From NCBI GenBank assembly GCA_036362985.1, contig JAYGXS010000006.1:18196120-18260119 (forward strand): DNA of 64,000 bases, read 5' to 3'. The position numbers were made by a program, and so were the translations under genes. This DNA comes from Ligula intestinalis (lineage: Eukaryota > Platyhelminthes > Cestoda > Diphyllobothriidea > Diphyllobothriidae). The notes beneath the pieces are model-generated. The model did no database searches. It was not told where the DNA came from and worked only from the letters and a program-made list of their open reading frames with translations. This document shows, piece after piece, positions 22,431 through 33,370 of the stretch; the first letter of the stretch is position 1, and every line of letters starts with the position of its first letter.

Positions 22431-23549
22431 GACTTGTGGATCAATGTTGTTGGAATGTTTGTGTGCATTATCCAGTTTAAGGGCCGATTTTGCGTCTGCT
22501 GAACTAGAAGTCAATGTGTTGACTGTCATTTTCAACAGATGGTTCAGTAGGTAGAAGCGTTCGCTTTTATCATTGGCTGTTCACTACACTTTGAGGAATG
22601 AACTCTGGACAGTTATGATTTTTCCTTTCACTATTATCCCCAATTCAATCTTGTGAGGAATCCCGGTCGATATATATTTTAGAGAACGTAAACAGAAATG
22701 CTCCTTCTTTCAGTTATTTGGCAGCAAATTAGATTTCATTCAAGCATATATGCAAAGCAAAAATTTAAGCAGCAACAGGTTCAGCAGTTTCGAGTTATAA
22801 TGGTCACATGGGACGCGGTTGTCTGTATTCTTTCAGACAAATAGATGTGAACTAGGAACATAATTAGTATGACTTGTTGCTATAAAAATATTGATTCAAA
22901 TTATTATAAAAGTCTATGTAAATTTCTGTTCAACGTGCGGCTTAGTTGCTAGAAGGAAGCACAGCGCACTCTCGTTACGAAAGTAGCTGGCTCGGAATTA
23001 CGTAACTGGGTAAATTTCAATTCCGTAGCCTAAACCTTTAACGAGAATCAGCCAATGTCTAGGCATTTATTCTGGATATAAAGCCATTTTAACCATTTTT
23101 AAATTAAGCCGCCACTTTTTTTCCTTTCCCACACTTTTCTGTTTATTTTTCATATTAACTATATGCCTGAAGATTCGGGGTCCAAATATTTTATTGCATT
23201 CATCATCTCCCAAAGAAGAATGGGTGCGCTCGTGGACCAAATTATACCTGAACTGACGTTTTGTAACCATTTTCGCTCCCATCATCAGAGTATCGTAGTC
23301 GCTGCGCCTGGTGGTCTTGAGTTAGCCAACCTTGCCGTCTGCCTAGTATTATATCCGTGCCAGACGTGCGAACTGTGACCTGCTGGTCCGTTGGCGATTA
23401 CACTTGGCCGCCCGAAAGTTGGCTGCTAGTGGGCTTGCTTGACCTTCGTCCCGTCTGCGGTCAGCGTGGTTGTAGGCGAGTCAATATGCTTGCTGGTCTG
23501 CCCCACGTCAACCGGCGGACTGATCACTCGTTGCCAGAGAGCCCAACTG
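22431..23549. other. No supported gene
   Basis: AT-rich sequence that shifts near 23280 to GC-richer sequence leading into the CR1-like element. The exact 5' end of that element may lie in 23150-23550, but no boundary was identified. Confidence 0.4.
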
Positions 23550-23554
23550 GAACG

Positions 23555-24000
23555 GCACGTCCCAGACCTCTGAAAGTGGTGATGACAAGAAGCAGAAACG
23601 CCAAGCTCATTCTATCTAGGCGTTTTAAAATAAAAGACTCTGACCCGGGAGTTTTTTTAAACAGGAGTTCTCAGCTGCAGAACGGAACAAACGTCGTCAA
23701 CTTGTTTCCGAAAAGAGGGAGCGGGTCAGCAAGGGCGAACACAACTTGGTTATTTACAACAACCAAGTGATTCAACGTCCATTGTTCTCACCTTGGATAG
23801 GTCCGTTCCGGATAACCACACAGTCAGCTCAGTAGGGGGAGGATTGAGCCCAACCGAAAAACATACAGATGCAAAATGAAGGGGAAAAACATTTGGTTAT
23901 TTACAACCACCCAGGAAAGATCCTCCCCGGATGACCGCACAGTCGACCCGGTAAGGGGCGGGGAGAGCCTGACTGTAACCAATTCTCGAGCAAACAGAAA
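23555..24000 (+). pseudogene. LINE ORF1 C-terminal region, with duplicated end
   Basis: PRPLKVV (about 23560-23580) is followed in a shifted frame by AAERNKRRQLVSEKRERVSK and GEHNLVIYNNQV, matching the ERxKxxxLxxExxxR...GExNLVIxxxxVV ending of CR1/L2 ORF1 proteins, which bind RNA. The last part appears twice: 23749-23870 and again from 23895 (GEKHLVIYN), about 146 bp apart and diverged. At least one frameshift separates the RPLKVV block from the ERNK block. Confidence 0.6.
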
Positions 24001-26735
24001 GTTAACTTTCATGTACACAAATGCACAGAGTATGCTATCAAAGCTAGACGAGCTGAAGATTGATGCCTTTGAAGTATCACCAGATATAATTTAAATAACG
24101 GAAACTTGGCTGTCTGAGCAGGTAACCGATGGCGAGGTATCCATGCCTGGCTAGCAACTGTTCAGAGAAGACAGAGAAGGTCGTCAAGGCGGTGGTGTAG
24201 CAACATACGTGAAAAATGGACTCACAGTTTTAGACAAAACGGATAAACTGGCGTGTACTTCTGAGGCCATCTGGCTGTCCATTAAAGTACCAGTAGCACC
24301 CAACCTCGATGTCCTGACACTCTACCGACAACCGAGAAGAGAGCCTGTAGTGGATGCCTCCTTGCTAGAGGAGCTGGAAAAGATAACTGTACGATCGGAC
24401 ATTCTGATTGTGGGGGACTTTAACGTGCCTCACATCGACTGGGGTGCGGCCTTCGCACATAGCTCCGATCTAACCTTCGACAGCTGCCTTCTGAACATGA
24501 CTTGAAAGTTTTTTCTCACGCAACACGTCACTTTTCCGGTAGGGATGCGCGATGGCCAACAGTCCAACTGTCTGGACCCCGTTCTCACGAAATTGCAGGA
24601 CAGCATCGACGAAGTGTCATGCCTCCCACCACTAGGTAAAAGTTACCATGTTGTACTGCTATGGGAGTACTCGTTATTCTCAATACCGGAGAGACCCTCA
24701 ACAGCCAGAAGAAATATTTGGCGAGGTGATTTTGATTGAATGAAGACCGAACTCACGCGCGCCGAGTGGGAACCTCTATTTTCTGGAAACATAACTGCGG
24801 ACTGGGAAGCGTTCCGGAACACACTGCACAGAGTCATCCACAACCACTTCCAATTTCGCGATAAAAGGTGACCCCTAGACTGCGATGGCTTACGCAGGCC
24901 TTAAAAATCGAAGTGAACAAAAAGCGGAAGCTGTAGGAAAAAATGCTTGCAGACAGGACTCCTGCATCTGTCAGTGCCTACAAAACTCATAGAAACCGGG
25001 TCAAGGGTCTTATTCTCAAAACGAGACGGGCTTTCGAAGCAGACTTGCTAAACCGGGCCACAGTGAACCCGAAACTGTTTTACAGTTACCTAAGGCAGAG
25101 TACCAAAGACAAGGATCCGATACCCCTGCTGAGGACCGCTGAGGGAAGAGACTTTATAGATGATGAATCAAAGGCTGATCATCTGTCGAAATTTTTCTGG
25201 TCAGTCTTCACAAAGGAAACGGCATACGATCACACTACCGACGACACCGAAGCGGAAACAATAGTTGAGACTGTCCAATTCCCCGAGGCTGTTGTTCTTA
25301 AAGCACTCTTAAGGTTAAAAGAATCTAAGTCACCAGGTCCCGATGACGTACCAGCCAAGATTTTGAAGGAGCTCGCCAATGAGTTGGCCAAACCACTCTC
25401 TATGCTCTTCCAAACCTCCTTCGAGACCGGATGCCTACAGGAAGATTGGAAATCCGCAAGGATTACGCTGCTATACAAGAGGGAAGCCGGGTCTCAGCGA
25501 ATAACTACTGACCGATCAGCCTTACTGAAATCTGTTGCAAAATCATGGAAAAAAATTATCAAGCAACAACTTATGCAGTTTCTGGAACAAAACCATCTGC
25601 TATCGGATGCTCAGCATCGTTTTCGTAGAGGTAGGTCCTGCGTAACAAACTTGCTCTACTATTTAGGACGGTGGACTGAGGCAGTCGATAGTGGAAACTC
25701 AGCGCACGCTGTCTATATTGACTTCAAAAAGGCTTTCGATAGCGTGCTGCACCTCCGCCTCCTGTTTAAACTCAGCCGCATAGGAGTAAGGAGTAGGCTC
25801 CTTGCGTGGATAAAAAGCTTCCTAATCGGTCGCTCACAAACTGTCCACACCAGTGACAAACAGTCCGCCAAGGTTGAGGTTGAGAGTGGTGTTCCCCAAG
25901 CTACCGTTCTCGGCCCTATCTTGTTTGTCATCTACATCAACGACTGTGTCCGCGAACTGGATTGCGGTATCGCCATGTTCGCCGATGATATAACACTTTG
26001 GAGCGTAATTCGAACTGCAGCTGGCGAAGTGCACTTACAGGAAAATTCAAATAAACTTCAAAAATGGTCGGCAGACTGGCTCTTACCGTTCAATGAGAGG
26101 AAGTGCACCACCATTCGAGTCGGAAAATTCGGTTCTTCAAACGGCACGGCTTACCGACTGAATGACATACCACTGAAGGAAGTGAACGCCCAGAAAGACT
26201 TGGAAGTCTGGATTACGCCCTCGCTTAAACCCTCCCTGCATTGCACAAAAGTAGCCAAGTCTGCGATGTCGATCCTATACCTCGTCAGACGAGCTTTTTC
26301 TACCTTCAATGAAGAGTGCTTCACAAAAGGCTTCGGAACCTTCGTATGACCGCACCTAGAATCCGCTATCCAAGCTTGGAGACCCTGGGCCAGTAAAGAC
26401 ATCAACATCCTGGAAAAGGTACAACGGTACGCAACCAAACTTGTTATGGGTCAGGGCTCGCAGCCTTATGAAACACGGCTGTCGAATCTCAACCTCTTCC
26501 CATTGCGCTACAGGCAGCTTCGGGGGGACCTGTTTCTAGCATTCCGCGTATTACGTCTTCAAGACAGCTGTCTTATATCAGGGGATTTTTTCGCATTAGC
26601 AACGACCACGAATCTGAGGGGTCATCCTCTTAAATTAAAGGTGACAGGGGCCAGGCTGGACGCTCGGAAACATTTCTTCTCAGAAAGGGAGCGTGGAATG
26701 CGCTTCCTCAGGACGTCGTTATGTCGTAATCGCTA
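23990..26735 (+). pseudogene. LINE ORF2: endonuclease + reverse transcriptase, broken
   Basis: Endonuclease: TNAQSMLSKLDELK at about 24020-24057, ITETWLS near 24098, RQGGGVATYV near 24190 and GDFN...H-I-D-W near 24415-24440. Stops interrupt it at least four times. The RT frame 24943-26349 (468 residues) has SKSPGPDDVPAKI (128-140), YIDFKKAFD (258-266), SGVPQATVLGP (325-335; alanine replaces the usual glycine after PQ) and catalytic FADD (346-349). A TGA at 26347-26349 then interrupts the C-terminal domain, which resumes in the same frame with HLESAIQAW and KVQRYATKLV. The RT core is thus intact while both flanks are broken. Confidence 0.9.
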
Positions 26736-26817
26736 GAGGATTTTAAGCGAAAACTGGATCGATTTAGCAGTGCAGGATGGATCGGAACTGACAATTTACA
26801 ATAATAATAATAATATT

Positions 26818-27433
26818 TTCAATTTTTCACGTTTGCTATATATAACGTCCTCCCACGCATAGCCTCATGCGAATGTCTCCACGGTCTACCCTACTTGGCT
26901 ATCTGCGAAGCGTGATTACCCCGATAGCGATCTTATCAGCCAGACCTGATGGCCTAAATATTTACCCTTGGTTTGACCCAAAGCGGACTCTCGACGATCT
27001 GGACGGATACCTCTGTTTTTCCATTTCCGTTGGCGGACTCTGCACTCAGCAAGGAAGAATCAGGACGCGGCTTCCACACGGTGATGACCCTGGGAACCTT
27101 TGCAATGCCCCCCCGTTGGAACCCCTTTTTTTCTCCTAAATCCCACGCACTACCCCCACTATAGCGACAGTTTTCTCCTAAAAATCCCTGAGGAGTTTTT
27201 TCGCTGTCTGCTGCTATTTTCATCATATGACACAGGACAACTTGCCTCGCCAACAGTCGCCACTGCACATATGTACAAATAAGGCACTCAAAGGAATTTT
27301 TCCTACATATCTCTCAATATACTGATACGTGAGTTGTTGTTCGCTTCACGGGCGCGGCGATGAGACAGTTTTTAATGCTGTCCCCGTGACTTCCAACCGC
27401 CACACCTACTTTTCGTGAGCGTAGGCTCTACAT
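26818..27433. other. No supported gene
   Basis: Several overlapping short frames occur without recognisable domains between the CR1-like element and the Penelope cluster. Confidence 0.4.
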
Positions 27434-28143
27434 CTACGTGCTGGGTTGCCCTACTGGCCCTGGCCGACTTGATCCAAGCCTAGTGCGAAGCGCCTGGTAG
27501 GCACGGTTCAAGTCTGTATCTTTTTTGATTTTGCCAGTAGAGTATCGATTTTCGAGCACTAATCTGGCCATATTCTCATTGGCCCTGCCGATCACCCTCG
27601 CTTTTTCAAATGTGAAGTCGTGTGTAAGCTGTTGCATGTGACAACAGATCAAAGACAGCGTGTCCTTACGATTGATTCCAAGTTGATGTTCGTGCAGTCT
27701 TATGCCCAGGCGTTTGCCCCTTTTACCAACATACCTCGTATCACAATTTTTTGTATGGTATTCTGTAGACCACGACTGATTGCCCGGTTGTTGGCAGCGG
27801 GCCTTTGGGCTTCATTATTTGCTGTCTGATTGTGAAATCTGGTCTATGCGCCACTCCGATCCCACTCTACCCACGCAATGAAACATTCGTTTACTCTGGT
27901 TAGGATTGTGCATATGTCTGAGTGCATCCACAGGATGCCTTGTTGGAGAGGGATTTCCTGTTCCCTTTTTCCTGCCCATTTGGTTACGCGTTTTGTTTTA
28001 GACGTGAGCCATGCCTTTGGTCTAGCCCTGAGGGTATTGTGGCAGTTCTCCCACTTGGTCCGTAACTCCACCACTTTTTCACACTGCCCGTCTTGTCCGC
28101 GCACACTCCTTGTCAACTCTGACGCCTGGACTACGCCAGACAT
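27434..28143 (-). pseudogene. Penelope-like element D: linker + GIY-YIG endonuclease
   Basis: Minus-strand reading from about 27865 gives VAHRPDFTIRQQIMKPK, a typical pre-endonuclease linker, then VVYRIPY and, in a +1 frame, KNCDTRYVGKRGKRLGIRL-HEHQ. These are the GIY-YIG nuclease blocks (Y-x-I...Y-V-G...R...EHQ) with a second cysteine-bearing motif. The tail THDFTFEKARVI...LNRAYQALRTRL (27600-27440) completes the domain. A frameshift splits it near 27760. The RT is missing. The sequence differs from the B/E type below, so it is a separate family. Confidence 0.75.
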
Positions 28144-28857
28144 GGCAGTAGTCTAGCGAGAGCTAGAAGCCAATGGCTTTTGCCTCGACTACAGGCGACC
28201 AAGTCATCTACATACGTTGAAGGTTGACAATCTCAACGGCGGACACGGATCTATACTTGCTTGAAGAGACAGTCTGTAGAAGCTGCTTATAGAGATCTCT
28301 TGTAAACTCTTTTACTCAGTAAAACTGTATTCTCTGACTTCTGAGGCATCATTTCATTCAGCAAATATGAATCACGAAGATTTGGTAGGGCTGGAGCTCA
28401 GTGGAAGTTATGATGACTACAACAGCAAATTATCGCTTATGTTCGTTTTGGATTATTTACTTGTTTCGGTAAGCCGATTTGGATTTTAGTAAGGACAAAA
28501 TGCTTGCTGTGATTGGTCGCAGAAAGGCACACTTAGTCGGGCATGCGGTAGTTTCCATTTAAATAACACCAAGCTGACTCGCACTTTTGCAACCGACAGA
28601 GCAATTGCAAGTCTCATGCTCGCCACAGCGGGTATCAGCTAGCTTATTTTTAAATGATTTGAATTAATAAAGTAAAAAATCATATTTTAAGCGCCCACAG
28701 GACACTATCATATCAAGATTGATACTGACGTAAAATAATAACCATATGCCCATTGATGCTCTGTGTCAGCAGTCGGATAGGCAGAGTATTTTACCTCCGA
28801 CATTAATTCATCTTTTGAAAAATGTGAACTAGAAAACACCGCCATCACCCACCATGA
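28144..28857. other. No supported gene
   Basis: Spacer between two oppositely oriented Penelope-like fragments. No domain seen. Confidence 0.4.
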
Positions 28858-29590
28858 GCCTGTATTTTGGCGTCGTTACTTTGACGACACCTTTGTCAGC
28901 ATCAAGAAGGACTTCCAGAACTTGCTCAATGGAACCTTTCCCGGCATACAATTCACTAGGGAAGTAAAAATGACCAGCAGCTGCCCTTCCTTGATATCCC
29001 CGTTAAGAGAACGCCCAACGGTGAAATTGAGACGAAGTTTTACAGGAAGGCAATGAAAATAACACAACTTCTCCGGTTTCATAGCAACGCTCTGGCTGCC
29101 CACAAACTAAGCTGTGTAAAAATGCTCTCACAACTGATTCAGACTCACTGCAGTAGGCCGGAGGTAAAGGTAGGTGAGGCCCGATTTCCCTACGACCAAT
29201 TTCTGTGGAATGGTTATCCGAACGCATTTATAAACCGATGCCCACGCGTTCGGTTCCGGAGGACCCAAACAGAAGAACCACTGACGCTCTGCCATTCATC
29301 AAGGACTTATCAGAAGCGACCGAGCGCATCGCTGCAGGACAAGGTGTGAAATTAAACCCAAAGCTATGATGCAACGTAGATAACTGAAAATTAAAAGCCG
29401 TCGGCATCCCAAGGAAAGATTTGGGGCAGTGTATCGCATCCCATGCTTAACCTGTCCTTGTAATTATAGAGGGCAGACTGAACGCATGCTTGGATCGCGC
29501 ATACATGAAAATCAACGGGTGGTACGACTAGGTTACGAATTATCATAAATTGTAACTCCTACCTATGTAACAGGCCATGAGTTAATTTTT
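28858..29590 (+). pseudogene. Penelope-like element C: RT tail + GIY-YIG endonuclease
   Basis: The frame at 28858 gives FWRRYFDDTFVSIK (RT catalytic Y-F-D-D at about 28877-28888) and TFPGIQFT. After a frameshift near 28968 it gives QLPFLDIPVKRTPNGEIETK and FHSNALAAHKLSCVKMLSQL, the usual blocks downstream of the Penelope RT box. A GIY-YIG domain follows at 29429-29560: VYRIPC, C-N-Y-R-G-Q-T and R-I-H-E-N-Q. The N-terminal RT is absent. Penelope-like elements combine an unusual RT with this nuclease. The RT box is intact here, but stops and a frameshift make it a pseudogene. Confidence 0.8.
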
Positions 29591-29859
29591 GTGGCCGTCA
29601 AGGTACTCGCCCACGCTGGAGAAAGGATGAGATGAAAATTGATCGAAGCCTGCTCCAGGGAAGAGAATTCAATCAACTTATGTGTCGATTTGGCGCCGGC
29701 ACACAGAGCTTTGCGCAATCATGTATAGTCACACACACAGGTCCGTGACGGTTAATCGGCTCATATCCTCTATACTTACCCCCATTTTCGTTCCTAACTT
29801 CCTGACGAGCCTTGACATCACTGACAGCTAACTAGCTTATACGCAGCAGGATTTCAAGG
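29591..29859. other. No supported gene
   Basis: Short spacer. Nothing recognised. Confidence 0.35.
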
Positions 29860-30798
29860 AAAGGCGTCCTTTGGGAAAATGAGTAAGTTTACTCAGTACT
29901 TTTTCGATACTGGATCCCCAGGTCGTCGCCAGACTTGAGAGTAGTGTACAAAGAACAATCATCATTTCAAAGTGCTGATACAGTTATATAGTCATCTGTA
30001 GTGGGCGTTAATTGGGAGTTACAATTTGCGTCACATCGTGGTGGACATGATTTGCAGTCGCAATGGCGTAATGACTATTTGGCAAATGTAATTTGAGTCA
30101 GTCCGGGGTCAGTCCAGGTCATCCGGTGTGGACGCTAATTACGGTTCATGATGGTCCATGTTTGTCGACTGCCGTCTCTTCCACCTTTCTTTGAAATGTT
30201 TGCACACTCCAGCTAACTCGATACGCCGGTTGATGCATTTATCATCGGACTGCATGATCTCAGGTAATTCTCGGCATTTTTTGGAGGGGCAATCTCAGAC
30301 GATGCGTGTTTTGTCCCATGCAAAGGTATTTCCTGTGTCAAGGCAATGCAAAGCCACTTCGGAAAAACGGCCATGTCTCTTCGCTGCCGATTGGTGCTCG
30401 TGGATGCGTGTAGAGACGGATCTTCCTGTTTGGCCACAATTTACCGTGTCACAAGCTTCACATTGGATTTTGTAAATGGCTTTGTTGTTATCAAAGTAGC
30501 CAACCCTATCCTTAGGGTGTACTAGCTGAGTGCGTAACGTAGCCATCGGTTTGTGCGCCACTTTTATTTGATGTTTCTGCAAGTGTCTTTCAACTAGTTC
30601 AGACACGTTCTTATATAAGGAAGGACTCGCCATCTGTTTGTATTTATTGACTTCAGTAAATCTCGTGACAGCTTCTCGACTGCCTCTTGTCGTTGCATGA
30701 GTATGAAAACGAAGAGACCATAAACAGTTTGAAAGTTCACAGAATGACATGGCATACCAGCAAGGATCATAGTTCGGTTTAAGTAATGCTGAGATCAA
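29860..30798 (-). mobile_element. Penelope-like element B: linker + endonuclease + 3' UTR
   Basis: The frame 30295-30798 (-) has the linker VAHKPMATLRTQLVHPKDR (near residues 82-100) and a GIY-YIG-type domain with YKIQCEACDTVNCGQTGRS and R-I-H-E-H-Q. It continues past the stop-free end in another frame with KCINRRIEL near 30220. The 3' non-coding part (29860-30150) resembles 52160-52400 (GATACTGGATCCCCAGGTCG against GATTCTGGTTCCCCAGCCCG), so B and the element at 52160-53528 are one family. RT is missing here. Confidence 0.8.
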
Positions 30799-30869
30799 GG
30801 AAACTTCATTTAATCAAGGTAAAGGAAGGAAGGGGGTGTTGGAGTTGAAAAGGGTTAACGAAAATTACT

Positions 30870-32060
30870 CGTGAATTAAAACGAAGTGCCCAAAATACTA
30901 GGGTAATAAGAGGTTGATCACTCGGTCAAGCTGCTTGTTTAGGTCGGGTTTCTTCCGCTGTACGTAGACAGCTTCCAAAGAACGCAGGGTTCAATTTGTT
31001 CGGGCCCTCATTAGTACTCGCAACACTGTTTTGACGTCAACTTAATGACCGCTGCCTAGCAGATGCTTAGTAATTGAGGACCATGATACTCTATCTTCTT
31101 GCTTGAAAAGCCAGTTGGGCAAGTGCTCAGTTGCTCTGGTTGCCAGTTGTCTTTGCGTAAGCCCAATTTTATTGCATCCGCAAGTACATATTAATTCATA
31201 CACACAATTTGAGGCATCATTTGCCCGTTTTACTGGACTGCCTTAGTAGGACTTAAGAGGACAAGTTTTGCTGCGTTGTAGAGCACAACCATCGCCTAAT
31301 TGTTTTTGAAATGTCGTCACCCCTAACCGGATAGGATATGATGACGGGCTTTTTTTGGAACTGACTGTTCCATCAATTTTGGCTATAGACTATTTGTCTA
31401 CTGCTGAGTACAGCATGCAGGATAGCCACAGTTAAGCAGGGCTGTTTTGATGCGGAAAGCTCTGCAGGCAGGGTCATACTGGAGAAAATGTTTTGTATTC
31501 GTTGATAGAGAGTATGTATTAGATTTCGTTTCCACTGAATTGGCAGAAAACTCATGAAATGTAGATACTGCCCTTTCCACGTATTTTTGTGAAAAACCAA
31601 ACGCCCTATCGAACCATCATCCGCTCTAAAAGTGAGGACTTTTAGGAAGGATAGCTTGTTATGCTGCTCTGTTTCCATTTTGAATTTAATTTTCGGATGT
31701 AGAGTATTCCTTTAATGAAGGATGTTATCGGCCTTTTCCTTAGAATCATAAATCGTGAAGATATTGTCCATATATCTTCAATATAATTTTATTTTATCAC
31801 AATCAAGCGACGGATGCACTGTCTTATAGTAAGGACTTACAAGGCAGCTTCTTCATCCATGCAAATACCTAGAACGCAGATGTTTTCATTTATAGTTAAC
31901 TTAAAAAATGCTGTGAAAAAACTCCTTCCATGACGTCGAGAGAGTGTTCAGCGAGTCTTCCTGTTAGTACGTAACAGTGGGCTTCTTTCAGAGGTTGATA
32001 ACGCACATTTCGTCTATCAATTTCGTAATTCTTTCAGCCGCATCAGGCGTACAGCACATC
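30870..32060 (-). pseudogene. Penelope-like element A: RT + GIY-YIG endonuclease
   Basis: On the minus strand, RT blocks at 31790-31373 read K-L-Y-stop-R-Y-M-D-N-I-F (the usual Y-x-D-D is Y-M-D-N), then KIKFKMETEQHNKLSFLKVL, WKGQYLHFMSFLP and KRNLIHTLYQR. The endonuclease at 31205-30890 has CVYELICTCGCNKIGLTQRQ, R-A-T-E-H-L, ITKHLLGSGH and LRSLEAVYVQRKKPDLN. This is the best-preserved Penelope copy by domain content. The second catalytic Asp and a Trp codon (now TGA) are lost. It is a different family from B, with the elements head-to-tail on the same strand. Confidence 0.82.
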
Positions 32061-32904
32061 GAAGTTCGTTTCGCACTTTAAAAGGAGTGCGCAGCTGAGA
32101 AAAGTGAGTTGACTACACTAGAGCTTGGAAGATAGTCTACAAAACGCCATCGCAGCTTTGGCAAGACTACATAGGAACACACACACACACACACGCACAC
32201 ACAAAACCACTTTCTATCCAATCAGATTTTGCACGTGTGTGTGCGTGTGCGTGTCTATGACGATCATTTAGTGAAGGATCAGCGAAAACTCACTCACTCA
32301 GTCTCACACGGAAGGAAACTAATAATGCAGGTAAGGTGTACAACTACCTCTTGACCATGCGTTTTCTCTAAAATTTGTTTTTAAAATGTGTGCATTGGGT
32401 GTAAGGCAAAGACAGACCATCATCAATCAAAATAAGAGTTGACTTTCGGCTTAAAGAATAATCCTCTCAAATAAGCTTGTGTCTATTAAAGAGAAAAAGG
32501 GAATAACGAGCGGCTGAGTTTACATTGAAAGTGTCATACAAACAGAGAAGATGTGCTCGGTCCCACCTGGTTCTACTAATGTTCTTCATCTGGTCCATTC
32601 TGACCCTGAGTGACTAGTTTTTTTACGGACAGTAAATTGTTTTTCCAATAAAATGTCCGCCAAAATCCTCATATATTCTTTCGATACGAGCATGCTAATT
32701 AAATACGGTTGCAATATTGATTAGCACGCGATATTATTTCCATAGCCTTTTAGTCACCTTAGAATATTGGCTTCTGAACTAATCCCTCTTTTTTTTAATC
32801 ACCAGCCCCTTTTAATCACCAGCAAGAATCACAATCGGTAAAAACGGCCACTTAAATAGATGCCTTTTCCTCATTGATTTGAAGTATTTTAATAGCAAAT
32901 GCAA
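32061..32904. other. No gene; contains (CA)n/(TG)n microsatellite pair
   Basis: Apart from the microsatellite pair at about 32178-32255, nothing is recognisable. Confidence 0.4.
32178..32255. repeat. (CA)n and (TG)n arms forming an inverted repeat
   Basis: ACACACACACACACACGCAC (near 32180-32205) is followed about 30 bp later by GTGTGTGTGCGTGTGCGTGT (32237-32256), so the two arms can pair. Such pairs can form cruciforms or arise by inverted duplication. Confidence 0.6.
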
Positions 32905-33370
32905 ATATAAGTTATATAAAAATACACTGGTTTGGTAGAAAATTACGCTATTTTCAAATGTTATGCCTCAAGTAATGGTACCTGTCGGTTTTATAGAATA
33001 TTTATAATCATGAGAGTTTGAATGACTTTTAACTGTGCATTCATAAAGCAGCATAACTGTCCATTTGCTAATGTTGCTAATAAGTTCTACTACTCGGTCC
33101 ACATCCAGTGCAAAAGTGTTATGCGAACTATACAACTTCTTCCTCACAAGTTAGGGAAACATTCACTTATCTTTAGTCAGAAAGTGTACAGCATATAGCC
33201 TAGGGACCTCGAATTCAAGTGTAACGGCCGGTAGGGTTCAACATCATTCGGCAATTTGGAAGAAATTTTAAACCAAAAGATACTGTTTCTTCAAATGTAA
33301 AATTTGAAGAAGACGCAAAATGCTACAAAACGAAAACAATGCAAATAATTTTTTGTGCATTTTTCCGTAA
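32905..33370. repeat. Foldback/MITE-like element, copy 2
   Basis: Left arm ~32905-32996 and right arm ~33262-33370 are imperfect inverted repeats (for example GGTTTGGTAGAAAATTACGC against the reverse complement GTTTTGTAGCATTTTGCG). The interior matches the interior of 50044-50515 in opposite orientation: CTTCTTCCTCA...TAGGGAAA and the GCCGAAT block. No coding potential, about 465 bp. No target-site duplication is evident. Mobilising transposase unknown. Confidence 0.6.

Larger units (their letters stand above)
23550..26817 (+). mobile_element. CR1-like LINE, ORF1 tail + ORF2, 3' end with (AAT)n
   Basis: A second LINE family, different from copies 1/2. It carries the end of ORF1 (23555-23830), an endonuclease (about 23990-24500), RT (24943-26349), a C-terminal domain (26350-26735) and a terminal AATAATAATAATAAT tract (26801-26816). 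The full order ORF1-EN-RT-tail is therefore present, although the start of ORF1 is unclear. Coding frames carry many stops. Its family also differs by an FADD rather than YADD RT box. Confidence 0.9.
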
